Origin: Chloroflexota bacterium
Lineage (GTDB): Bacteria; Chloroflexota; Anaerolineae; Promineifilales; Promineifilaceae
Assembly: GCA_024223125.1 (NCBI GenBank)
Contig: JAAEOP010001204.1
Span: forward strand, 1-36,251
Direction of reading: 5' to 3'
Length of the DNA stretch: 36,251 nt
The notes beneath the pieces were generated by a model, which saw only the letters and a list, made by a program, of their open reading frames with translations, was not told where the DNA came from and searched no databases. The translations under genes were made by a program, and so were the position numbers. Shown one piece after another: positions 18,175 to 24,859 of this stretch; the first letter of the stretch is position 1, and each line of letters starts with the position of its first letter.

Positions 18175-19116
18175 CTATGGAGTTGGCTGCGGTACCGGTG
18201 TTATTGCCGGTGGCTCTCCTGTGACGTTTGGTGGAGGTGTGAATGTGGCGGTGTCAATAGGTATTGCTGTGGGCGATGCTGTAGGTGTAAATGTAGGTGT
18301 ATCGACAGGCGCTGTTGTGGGCGACGGTGTGGCTGGTGCTACTGTAGGTGTAAATGTAGGCGTATCGATAGGCACCGTTGTGGGCGACGCTGTGGCCGCT
18401 GCTGCTGTAGGTGTAAATGTAGGCGTATCGATAGGTACCGTTGAGGGGGTGGATAGGGGTGTTTCAAGGGGAACGGCTGTTGCCGGTAATCGCGGCAAAT
18501 ATAGAGATTGTCCTGTGAACAATACCGTATCTTCTAAACAATTAGCATGCATTATCTCTTCTACACTGGAACCAATGAGGTTAGACAAAGCAAAAAGAGT
18601 ATCCCCTGATTGGATTATGTAAATTTGCCAACCAGTTGGTGATCCAGAACATACTATTTGGGTAGGGGGAATTTCAATTACTGGCGCTGTTTCCGTCGGG
18701 GCATCAACGGGTTCCACTTTTTCTTCAGTTACGGATTCAGTGCCTGAAATTTCTGGGTTAGTAATGAATAACACAAAATCAGATGATATCCACCTTTCCT
18801 CCTCCCCTTCAAGACGATACCAGTCGCCAGTTGCCAGAACACCATCCACTTTAACAACATCGCCTTCATGCACTTTTCCGGCCCCCGAGTATTCAACGCC
18901 TGGCCCAGTGCGAAGGTTTGCAACATCTATTATTACTTGATAGTGATCTGATAAAGGGGTGATGGCTATTACAGGCGTAGCTTCACCGCTATCATGTGGA
19001 GGTTCTACGTCTCCCTCGCCTTCTCCCGAAGATGTGCATGTTGTTAGTAACAATAAGCATAACAGTAGAAGCAAATAATAAGCACGAGATTCCAAGAAAT
19101 TTCTTCTAGTAAACAT
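18175..19116 (-). CDS. Lipoprotein with SH3b and LysM domains and a Thr/Pro repeat tail
   Basis: This 313-aa protein has a signal sequence (about 12-26, mostly Leu) and a lipobox L-T-T-C27, so it is predicted to be lipid-anchored outside the cytoplasmic membrane. An SH3b domain spans about 58-118 (VANLRTGPGVEYSGAGKV, then W-Y-R-L). A LysM domain spans about 164-208 (YIIQSGDTLFALSNLIGSSV), which binds GlcNAc-containing glycans such as peptidoglycan. From residue 211 the chain is a Thr/Pro/Ala-rich tail with four P-[IV]-D-T-x-T-F-T-P units, the first three 21 residues apart, like the linkers of secreted Chloroflexi proteins. It follows the TPR membrane-protein gene on the same strand after 153 bp that contain two hairpins. 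AAGGAG precedes the ATG. A cell-wall-sensing or anchoring role is inferred. Confidence 0.85.
   Translation of the reverse strand: MFTRRNFLESRAYYLLLLLCLLLLTTCTSSGEGEGDVEPPHDSGEATPVIAITPLSDHYQVIIDVANLRTGPGVEYSGAGKVHEGDVVKVDGVLATGDWYRLEGEEERWISSDFVLFITNPEISGTESVTEEKVEPVDAPTETAPVIEIPPTQIVCSGSPTGWQIYIIQSGDTLFALSNLIGSSVEEIMHANCLEDTVLFTGQSLYLPRLPATAVPLETPLSTPSTVPIDTPTFTPTAAAATASPTTVPIDTPTFTPTVAPATPSPTTAPVDTPTFTPTASPTAIPIDTATFTPPPNVTGEPPAITPVPQPTP
18239..18440. repeat. 63-bp tandem repeat in the lipoprotein tail
   Basis: The unit starting GTAGGTGTAAATGTAGG recurs at 18281, 18344 and 18407, exactly 63 bp apart, with a more degenerate unit to the left. It codes for the 21-residue P-I-D-T-P-T-F-T-P-T units and is likely to vary in copy number between strains. 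Confidence 0.8.
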
Positions 19117-19130
19117 ATCCCTCTCCTTAA

Positions 19131-19174
19131 GGCTTTTTCAAAAATTAAATGATCCTACCCGTTTTGAAAAAGCC
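19131..19174 (-). terminator. 13-bp hairpin in the lipoprotein leader
   Basis: GGCTTTTTCAAAA (19131-19143) and its perfect complement TTTTGAAAAAGCC (19162-19174) flank an 18-base loop. On the minus strand this hairpin sits just before the ribosome-binding site of the lipoprotein gene. It could end or attenuate transcripts from the EAD-TPR genes or control translation of the lipoprotein. Confidence 0.45.
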
Positions 19175-19178
19175 TCCA

Positions 19179-19229
19179 GCCAATTCCCGAAATGGCATCA
19201 ATTTGGGATCATTATTTTCTGGAATTGGC
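19179..19229. repeat. Second inverted repeat between the TPR and lipoprotein genes
   Basis: GCCAATTCC (19179-19187) and GGAATTGGC (19221-19229) are perfect 9-bp complements. They lie next to the 19131-19174 hairpin, so two stem-loops fill most of the 153-bp gap. Confidence 0.45.
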
Positions 19230-19269
19230 CTAACTTATGTGACATAATTTTGGTGAACAATCAAACTCT

Positions 19270-21378
19270 TTATGGACTGTTTGTTTCAATCGCTTCTAGC
19301 CGCTCGCGGGCTGTTTGAATTTTATCTTTTGAAAAGATATTCTCCAGATCAATGATTTTCTGGTAGGTTTCAATCGCTTTTGATGTATCGCCAAGAACTT
19401 CATAGGTTATGCTCAAGTTCATAAGTACCGGATAATCTATGGAACGAAGTTCCAAAGATTTTTCGTACATCATTGCCGCCTGAGAATAGTCGCCTGATTG
19501 TTGTAAAATACTGCCATAAGTAGCGTACACGAAATACGTGCCGATATTTTGATCAGCTTCAATCGCCTCGGTAAAGGTTTGCAATGCCATATTCTGTTGG
19601 CCTAGGTCAAAATAAGTTTGAGCAAGATAGGCTAAAAGCAAAGGGTTGTTGTTTTCTTCATTTAACGCCCGTTGATACGCTTCCAACGCTTTATTGTGCA
19701 AGCCCCGCTGGCGATAGAAATGACCTAATTCTGTATAGGCCCATCCTTTCTTAAATGTGACATTCACCATTTGTAGATAGTTGTTTAACGCCGCGTCCAT
19801 TTCCTGTTGTTGCTCTAGAAAACGGGCATAAAAAAAGTACATCTGATCTACTTTGGGGTCTAATTCAATGGCTTTTTGATAAGCTGCCTTAGCTTGGTCT
19901 GGTTGGTTTGCTTTTTGATATACAACGCCAAGACGTAAATAGGCCCATGATGTATTTGTCTCTGACTCTTCGGCGAAATCAATAGCTTTTTCTAGCCAAT
20001 CGACCGCTTCTTCTGTTCGTCCTAATTCAGAAAGAGCTACACTGATTTGTAAGTAAGCTATATAGAAAGTGGGGTCAAGTTCAAGTAAATGTTCATAGTC
20101 AAATACGGCAGTCTCATTCTGATTTTGAATCTGTCGAGTCAATCCTCGATCGTAAAGTGCGCGAATGTCGTCTGGGTGTGTTTCCAGCCAATTATTTAAA
20201 TGAATTATAGTCAAATTCAGGTTCTCATCTCTTTCTTCAGTATGCCCCAAGCTGCCATGACCAAGAGCAAGGCTCATAAAGATAGCTGGCTCCTCAGAAT
20301 TTAGTAAGCGAGCTTGCTCCAGCCACGCTTGTCCTTCTGGTATGCGTCCCAAAGTGTGATTTGCCTTCCCCAAATAATAATAGAGCATGCTCATACCCTT
20401 GTCGGAAATGGTTAAGTCTGGATTTTCCTCTATCGTGTCAATTGTAGTTTCGAGTTGTTGTATGGCCAATGGAAAATTCTGATCCAGATATGCAGCCAAA
20501 CCGAGAATAAACGAAGATATGATGATGGATTGTTGGGCGACAGATTCTTTGATTTCTACAGGATCATCAGAGATGTTTTGCTCGCTTGTGCTGGCAAATA
20601 TCTCTGTTGAAGTTGCGGTAACAGGCATTACGACAGGGAAATCTGGATTGACTGCTTGATCCAGAGTTTCTAACACTTCAAATCGGAGGGTGACGCTTCC
20701 GTCATTTTCTTTAAGCAATCGCCCCCAAATCACGATCTCTGCGCCTATATCCTGTCCATGCGATGTGGCTGTTTCGGAATCTGGGATTATTCCGATGGAA
20801 CGAACGGCAATATCGCGTGAACCAACTGGTCGCGTACAATTTTTGGCATCTCCTGGGAATGTCCGTTCAATATCCAGACATAACCGATCATAAATTTGCT
20901 CGGATAGTTCGCTAGTCCGATTTGAAAAGACAGGCAATCCGCTATCTTTTAATTGAGCAACGGCAATGCCAAAGAGTTGGGGCGCAAATGATACTGGGTG
21001 GGTGATTATCCAAGCTTGGTTGCCGACAATACTAAAAAAAGCAAGAACACAGGCTAACCCAATGATAAGACGAACTGCCACATGTCCAAAACGCCAATAC
21101 GTGTACCACAACCAGCCGCCGGCAAGCAACAAAACAGCTGTTAGCGCCCAAAGCCACCATCGAATTTGGTATAAATCTTTGAATGACCAATACAGAGCCA
21201 GCAGACCAATCTGAAACACACAGGCAAGTATAAAAAAGTAGCGGTGATTGGAGAAAAAATTAAAAACGCTATCTTGCCATTCGGCCGAGCGCTTAACAAT
21301 CTTGCCAATCAGTGTAATATTTCCCGCAGTTGCCTGCCCCGATATAGTTACTGTTTGTTCAATTTTTTCTTCAGTCAT
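19270..21378 (-). CDS. Three-TM membrane protein with TPR domain
   Basis: This 702-aa protein starts with a short cytoplasmic stretch (1-45) that contains the motif ISGQATAGNITLIGKI at 12-27. Three TM segments follow (about 46-64, 74-93 and 101-120). By charge the N-terminus is inside, which puts the rest outside. Residues about 134-240 form an alpha/beta domain (FGIAVAQL ... GAEIVIWG) that recalls TolB-N or CsgG-type domains; this is a weak guess. Residues about 289-690 are TPRs, some 10-11 units with A-x-x-x-Y-x-x-A signatures. Its start codon overlaps the end of the EAD-protein gene by 8 nt (21371-21378), which implies translational coupling. A likely role is to relay between a cytoplasmic EAD partner and an extracytoplasmic event. 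I do not recognise a described family for the whole chain. Confidence 0.85.
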   Translation of the reverse strand: MTEEKIEQTVTISGQATAGNITLIGKIVKRSAEWQDSVFNFFSNHRYFFILACVFQIGLLALYWSFKDLYQIRWWLWALTAVLLLAGGWLWYTYWRFGHVAVRLIIGLACVLAFFSIVGNQAWIITHPVSFAPQLFGIAVAQLKDSGLPVFSNRTSELSEQIYDRLCLDIERTFPGDAKNCTRPVGSRDIAVRSIGIIPDSETATSHGQDIGAEIVIWGRLLKENDGSVTLRFEVLETLDQAVNPDFPVVMPVTATSTEIFASTSEQNISDDPVEIKESVAQQSIIISSFILGLAAYLDQNFPLAIQQLETTIDTIEENPDLTISDKGMSMLYYYLGKANHTLGRIPEGQAWLEQARLLNSEEPAIFMSLALGHGSLGHTEERDENLNLTIIHLNNWLETHPDDIRALYDRGLTRQIQNQNETAVFDYEHLLELDPTFYIAYLQISVALSELGRTEEAVDWLEKAIDFAEESETNTSWAYLRLGVVYQKANQPDQAKAAYQKAIELDPKVDQMYFFYARFLEQQQEMDAALNNYLQMVNVTFKKGWAYTELGHFYRQRGLHNKALEAYQRALNEENNNPLLLAYLAQTYFDLGQQNMALQTFTEAIEADQNIGTYFVYATYGSILQQSGDYSQAAMMYEKSLELRSIDYPVLMNLSITYEVLGDTSKAIETYQKIIDLENIFSKDKIQTARERLEAIETNSP

Positions 21379-22039
21379 TTATTAAGCGTTGCCACCAACT
21401 TTTGTTTTTTTTCACAGGATTAACATTTGTATTGCCATCGATTTTTCCGATGACAGTAATATTTTCTGCTTGCGCTTGATCAGATAATATCACCTCCTGT
21501 TGAATAATATCGTGAGAGGATATGTTTGTTTTCATCACGGTTCGTAGAGAATCAGCAAACTCAGGATCGTCTTCAATGAGTTCTTCCAAAAGGTTGCTTA
21601 GGGCTGCCTTGCGCGAAGAAACTCCCGGTCGTGCGACAAGTCGCGAAAGTGTTTCCATTGCATATGTATCTTCAGAAAATCGTTGTTTTAAACAGTTGTT
21701 GAGTTTTCCAGCCTGTTCGAGTTGTTGGGCATTTGAGTTGAATGCAAGGTCTTTTGCATCAGGCCATTCAAGATGGGGACGTAATTTTGCACATAGAGTT
21801 AGAAGCTCTGTCAATCTACTTTGTCGTAAACACAATGCAACAATTTCTCTAGTCTTGTCATTTGTACCGCTTCCAGGTAGTGCATCATAGTTAATGGCTA
21901 GATCCATAGCCAAGCCTTTGAGTTCGCCTTCGTTAAAAACCGACACAATTTGAGACCTGATTCTCGACAGCGCGGCTCGATTATGAAAAAAAGCATCTAG
22001 TGTATTAGTAGTTTTGTTTGCTAGGGAAGGATTTTCCAT
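21371..22039 (-). CDS. Effector-associated (Death-like) domain protein
   Basis: From the ATG at 22039 the product has 222 aa. Residues about 28-90 match the effector-associated domain (EAD) pattern: V-F-N-E-G-E-L-K-G-L-A-M-D-L, the hallmark Y-D-x-L-P-G-x-G-x-x-x-K-x-R-E-I-V, then R-L-T-E-L-L. EADs are small helical adaptor domains that pair by homotypic contact in predicted bacterial conflict systems. Residues about 100-170 are a second helical segment often seen after such domains (E-E-L-I-E-D-D-P-E-F-A). The C-terminus (185-200) carries LSDQAQAENITVIGKI, matching the N-terminus of the next protein. No TM segment or enzyme domain is present. The longer start at 22081 would lie at the predicted transcription start, while GGAGGA lies seven bases before 22039, so the shorter form is preferred. 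Confidence 0.75.
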   Translation of the reverse strand: MENPSLANKTTNTLDAFFHNRAALSRIRSQIVSVFNEGELKGLAMDLAINYDALPGSGTNDKTREIVALCLRQSRLTELLTLCAKLRPHLEWPDAKDLAFNSNAQQLEQAGKLNNCLKQRFSEDTYAMETLSRLVARPGVSSRKAALSNLLEELIEDDPEFADSLRTVMKTNISSHDIIQQEVILSDQAQAENITVIGKIDGNTNVNPVKKNKSWWQRLIND

Positions 22040-22085
22040 TGCGTATCCTCCAGATAAGTGGGGAAGCACCAAACGTATCAAGAGT

Positions 22086-22114
22086 ATTATAGGGTGTTTG
22101 CTATTTGATGTCTA
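22086..22114 (-). promoter_or_regulatory. Promoter of the EAD-TPR operon
   Basis: On the minus strand TAGACA (22109-22114, one mismatch to TTGACA) and a perfect TATAAT (22086-22091) are 17 bp apart. This predicts a start of transcription near 22079, about 40 bases before the ATG at 22039. Confidence 0.6.
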
Positions 22115-22118
22115 TAGA

Positions 22119-22355
22119 GGTAGGGGGTATTTCGAAGCAGAAAGACTTAAACTCGAACTCCTTGTATATACACACAAGAATTCTTCACCCCCTCAGATAT
22201 GGCGGTTTCGGATTAATTCACTGGGGTTGATTTTGAAATCAACCCCAACGTCTAAATTGTCAACATTCAAAGTAACGCCATATACAGAGCTTTATTTTTA
22301 CTCGACTCCTGTAAATGGGTAGTATATCAACCCCCATTTGCTTCGAATACCCACC
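22119..22355. repeat. Nested inverted-repeat element (MITE-like candidate)
   Basis: The outer arms GGGTATTTCGAAGCA (22125-22139) and TGCTTCGAATACCC (22339-22352) are complementary except for one extra T; GGT/ACC extend them to 22119 and 22355. Inside are ATATGGCG (22197-22204) with CGCCATAT (22276-22283), and a perfect central palindrome, GGGGTTGATTT-TG-AAATCAACCCC (22223-22246). The three pairs are nearly concentric (centres 22234-22240). It has no coding capacity. It could be a non-autonomous mobile element or a large hairpin between two divergent operons. No clear target-site duplication was seen. Confidence 0.5.
22257..22286 (+). promoter_or_regulatory. Possible thiolase-operon promoter
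   Basis: TTGTCA (22257-22262) and TATACA (22281-22286) are spaced by 18 bp and point to the thiolase gene, whose ATG is about 150 bp downstream. The promoter would lie inside the inverted-repeat element. Confidence 0.35.
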
Positions 22356-22434
22356 GTAATTTCGTGATTACGACGCAGGGTATGGTAAAATACGGGGAAC
22401 AAAACTAACCACTGTTTTCAAGGAGTTTCTCATC

Positions 22435-23706
22435 ATGAAAGATGTTGTTGTTGTTAGCGCAGTTCGTACCCCTATCGGCCGTTTGGCCGGCGCGTTCGCC
22501 GCTGTCCGTCCCGATGATATGGGCGCGCTGGTCATTAAAGAAGTTGTTGCCCGCAGCGGCATTGATCCCCAGGAAATTGAAGAGGTTTACTTTGGCTGCG
22601 CCAATCAGGCTGGTGAAGATAATCGGAATGTGGCTCGCATGGCAACCTTGTTGGCTGGGCTGCCGCAGTCGGTAGCGGCCGTTACCTTCAATCGTTTATG
22701 TGCCAGCGGGTTGAATGCGGTCAATCAGGCCGCGCGAGCTATTAAGTGTGGTGAGGGGGATGTGTATATTGCCGGTGGTGTGGAAAGCATGACCCGCGCT
22801 CCTTATTCCTTTCCCAAAAATTCGCGGGCTTTTGGACCGCCCGGCAACATTACCGGCTACGATACAACACTAGGTTGGCGGTATCCTAATCCCAAAATGA
22901 AGGCGTTGTTTCCCCTAGAGGCAATGGGGGAAACGGCCGAAAACATTTACGATATGAGCTGCGCCGGTAACATTGAAGGCGGGGAAATCGGCCGTGAAGC
23001 CCAGGACGCTTTTGCCCTGGAAAGCCAGCGACGGGCTTGTCAGGCGATTAACAATGGGTACTTCCAACGGGAAATTGTGCCTGTCTCCATTCCACAGCGT
23101 AAGGGCGATCCGGTTGTTGTAGATACAGACGAACATCCGCGCATCCAGCAAACGGCCGATGGCTATGAATTGGCGACAAGTAAGGAACTACTAGCTAAAC
23201 TGCGGCCGGCTTTTCGCAAGGGTGGCACGGTAACGGCCGGTAACGCCAGCGGTTTGAATGACGGCGCTTGTGCTCTGTTATTGATGTCGGCCGAGAAAGC
23301 AGAAGCATTAGGTATTAAACCGATGGCTCGTTGGCTGGGGTCTGGCGCGGCCGGTGTAAACCCGCGAGTGATGGGGCTGGGGCCGGTACAGGCCACCCGC
23401 AAAGCATTGGGTCGAGCAGGTGTTGCTTTGGAACAAGTTGATCTGATTGAGCTGAATGAAGCGTTTGCGGTGCAATCTCTGGCCGTGATGGGGGAGTTGG
23501 GCTTTCGGCCGGAGATAACCAATGTAAACGGTGGCGCCATTGCTTTAGGGCATCCATTAGGCTGTTCTGGAGCGCGAATTTTAACGACACTGCTGTATGA
23601 AATGGAGCGTCGGGTGGATGAGGGGGAGGCGATGCGTTATGGTTTGGCGACATTATGTGTGGGCGTCGGCCAGGGCGAAGCGACGGTTATTGAGTTGGTG
23701 AGCTAA
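22435..23706 (+). CDS. Thiolase (acetyl-CoA C-acyltransferase family)
   Basis: This 423-aa thiolase is slightly longer than the usual 390-400 residues. It cleaves 3-ketoacyl-CoA with CoA, or joins two acyl-CoA units. Catalytic residues are in place: C89 in [14 protein letters not shown]373 in [16 protein letters not shown], and C408 in C-V-G-V-G-Q-G. The extra length falls between about 140 and 175 ([20 protein letters not shown]), a loop region seen in PcaF/FadA-type degradative thiolases. The fit to beta-oxidation or 3-oxoadipyl-CoA cleavage is therefore good but the chain-length choice is open. AAGGAG precedes the ATG. The MBL-fold gene begins at the base after the stop codon, so the two are one operon. 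Confidence 0.93.
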   Translation: MKDVVVVSAVRTPIGRLAGAFAAVRPDDMGALVIKEVVARSGIDPQEIEEVYFGCANQAGEDNRNVARMATLLAGLPQSVAAVTFNRLCASGLNAVNQAARAIKCGEGDVYIAGGVESMTRAPYSFPKNSRAFGPPGNITGYDTTLGWRYPNPKMKALFPLEAMGETAENIYDMSCAGNIEGGEIGREAQDAFALESQRRACQAINNGYFQREIVPVSIPQRKGDPVVVDTDEHPRIQQTADGYELATSKELLAKLRPAFRKGGTVTAGNASGLNDGACALLLMSAEKAEALGIKPMARWLGSGAAGVNPRVMGLGPVQATRKALGRAGVALEQVDLIELNEAFAVQSLAVMGELGFRPEITNVNGGAIALGHPLGCSGARILTTLLYEMERRVDEGEAMRYGLATLCVGVGQGEATVIELVS

Positions 23707-24708
23707 ATGATAGATTCTGACGTGCTCACGGCCGTAACCGACGACATATTCCAGGTACAAATCCCACTGCCCTTCGCTTTGCGGATAGTCAATTGTTATT
23801 TGCTGCGTGGGGATGCGGGTTGGACAGTGGTGGACACAGGCTTGAACACCAGCAAAGGGCGGGCTGCCTGGCAGCAGGCATTTGCCGACCTTGCCATTCA
23901 GCCGCGAAAGATTGAGCAAATTGTGCTAACCCACACCCATCCTGATCATTATGGTTTGGCCGGTTGGTTGGGTGAAATTTGCGTAGCCGATGGCGGTCAA
24001 TTACCGTCAGTTTACATGTCGGCGCGGGAGGCGGAAGTGGCGCGGGGCGTGTGGGTAGATGGGGTTATGCTGAAAGAGAAGTACCGCACTTTTTGGGAGC
24101 AGTGTGATGTTCCAGACACGTTGGCGCAAGAGATTATGGACACAACCTGGCAAACGCGGAATGGAACCTTACCCCACCCGATTAGACATGAGATTATTGG
24201 CAACGGCCGTGCTGTCCGCCTGGGCAACCGACAAATGGAGTCTATTTTGATGCCCGGCCACAGCGATGGACAGTTGGTTTTTTACGACGCCACAGATAAA
24301 CTGTTGTTGTGTGGCGATCATGTGTTGCAAAAGATTACCCCTAACATTAGCTTATGGCCGCATGGCGACCCCGATCCGTTGGGCGCTTACCTGGCTTCGC
24401 TGCCGGAATTGGCCCAGTGGGATATACGGTTGGCTCTGCCGGGACATGGGCCAATGATGGAAGATGTGTACGGCCGTATGGCTGAAATCACCGAACACCA
24501 TCAGCAGCGTTTGCAAGAGACGATAATTGCCTTACCTGGGCCGTCTACCGTGTTTGAAGTCAGCCAGCGTTTGTTTGAACATGACAATTTGAGTGTGCAT
24601 GAGATGCGTTTTGCGGCTACGGAAACATTGGCTCATTTAGATTATTTGGTGCAAGACGGCCGTGTGCGGCAATCGGATGAATTCACCTGGCGCTTTTCCC
24701 TGATCTAG
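23707..24708 (+). CDS. MBL-fold metallo-hydrolase (glyoxalase II/LACTB2-like)
   Basis: The 333-aa protein has the metallo-beta-lactamase signature T-H76-T-H78-P-D80-H81-Y-G, a preceding V-V-D-T-G strand, the metal ligand in M-P-G-H-S-D-G, D in L-L-L-C-G-D-H, and the last His in L-P-G-H-G-P. These bind two metal ions and place it with the glyoxalase II/LACTB2-like hydrolases of thioesters, lactones or nucleic acid. A winged-helix-like tail (about 270-333) is typical of LACTB2-like members. Its ATG directly abuts the thiolase TAA, so translation is probably coupled. That context suggests acyl-CoA or acyl-thioester hydrolysis, but the substrate is inferred only. Confidence 0.9.
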   Translation: MIDSDVLTAVTDDIFQVQIPLPFALRIVNCYLLRGDAGWTVVDTGLNTSKGRAAWQQAFADLAIQPRKIEQIVLTHTHPDHYGLAGWLGEICVADGGQLPSVYMSAREAEVARGVWVDGVMLKEKYRTFWEQCDVPDTLAQEIMDTTWQTRNGTLPHPIRHEIIGNGRAVRLGNRQMESILMPGHSDGQLVFYDATDKLLLCGDHVLQKITPNISLWPHGDPDPLGAYLASLPELAQWDIRLALPGHGPMMEDVYGRMAEITEHHQQRLQETIIALPGPSTVFEVSQRLFEHDNLSVHEMRFAATETLAHLDYLVQDGRVRQSDEFTWRFSLI

Positions 24709-24710
24709 TA

Positions 24711-24768
24711 GCCGCGGTATCCGCACAATTGTGGCAGGGTTGCCGCGGCCGCTGAAAACTGCTTTTTG
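24711..24768 (+). terminator. GC-rich hairpin after the thiolase-MBL operon
   Basis: GCCGCGG (24711-24717) pairs with CCGCGGC (24743-24749), and CACAATTGTG inside the loop is itself palindromic. CTTTTTGG follows about 14 bases later, after a CTGAAAACTG word shared with other gene borders. It is a plausible, not classical, terminator. Confidence 0.45.
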
Positions 24769-24803
24769 GCGCCAGGCTAACTACCCGTATTCACTTTTTT
24801 ATG

Positions 24804-24809
24804 TATACT
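24804..24809 (+). promoter_or_regulatory. Possible -10 box of the acyl-CoA synthetase gene
   Basis: TATACT lies 51 bp before the next ATG in an AT-rich stretch. No convincing -35 is present at the normal distance. Confidence 0.35.
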
Positions 24810-24859
24810 ATGTTCGTTGATCGCTTATTGGTTTAACACCTGATTGAAGGAGGATTTCA

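Noticed and set aside
18281..18440. Regular repeats that could suggest a CRISPR array
   Set aside because: Period of 63 bp without unique spacers, in frame with the lipoprotein tail, no cas genes.
18221..18622. 133-codon plus-strand frame rich in Val and Gly
   Set aside because: It is the complement of the 63-bp Thr/Pro repeat of the lipoprotein gene.
22014..22322. 102-codon plus-strand frame across the EAD gene start
   Set aside because: Covers the EAD promoter and half of the inverted-repeat element; no ribosome-binding site or family match.
22082..22434. Palindrome-rich spacer as a possible origin or riboswitch
   Set aside because: No DnaA-box cluster and no recognisable riboswitch core; nested inverted repeats fit a mobile element or hairpin better.
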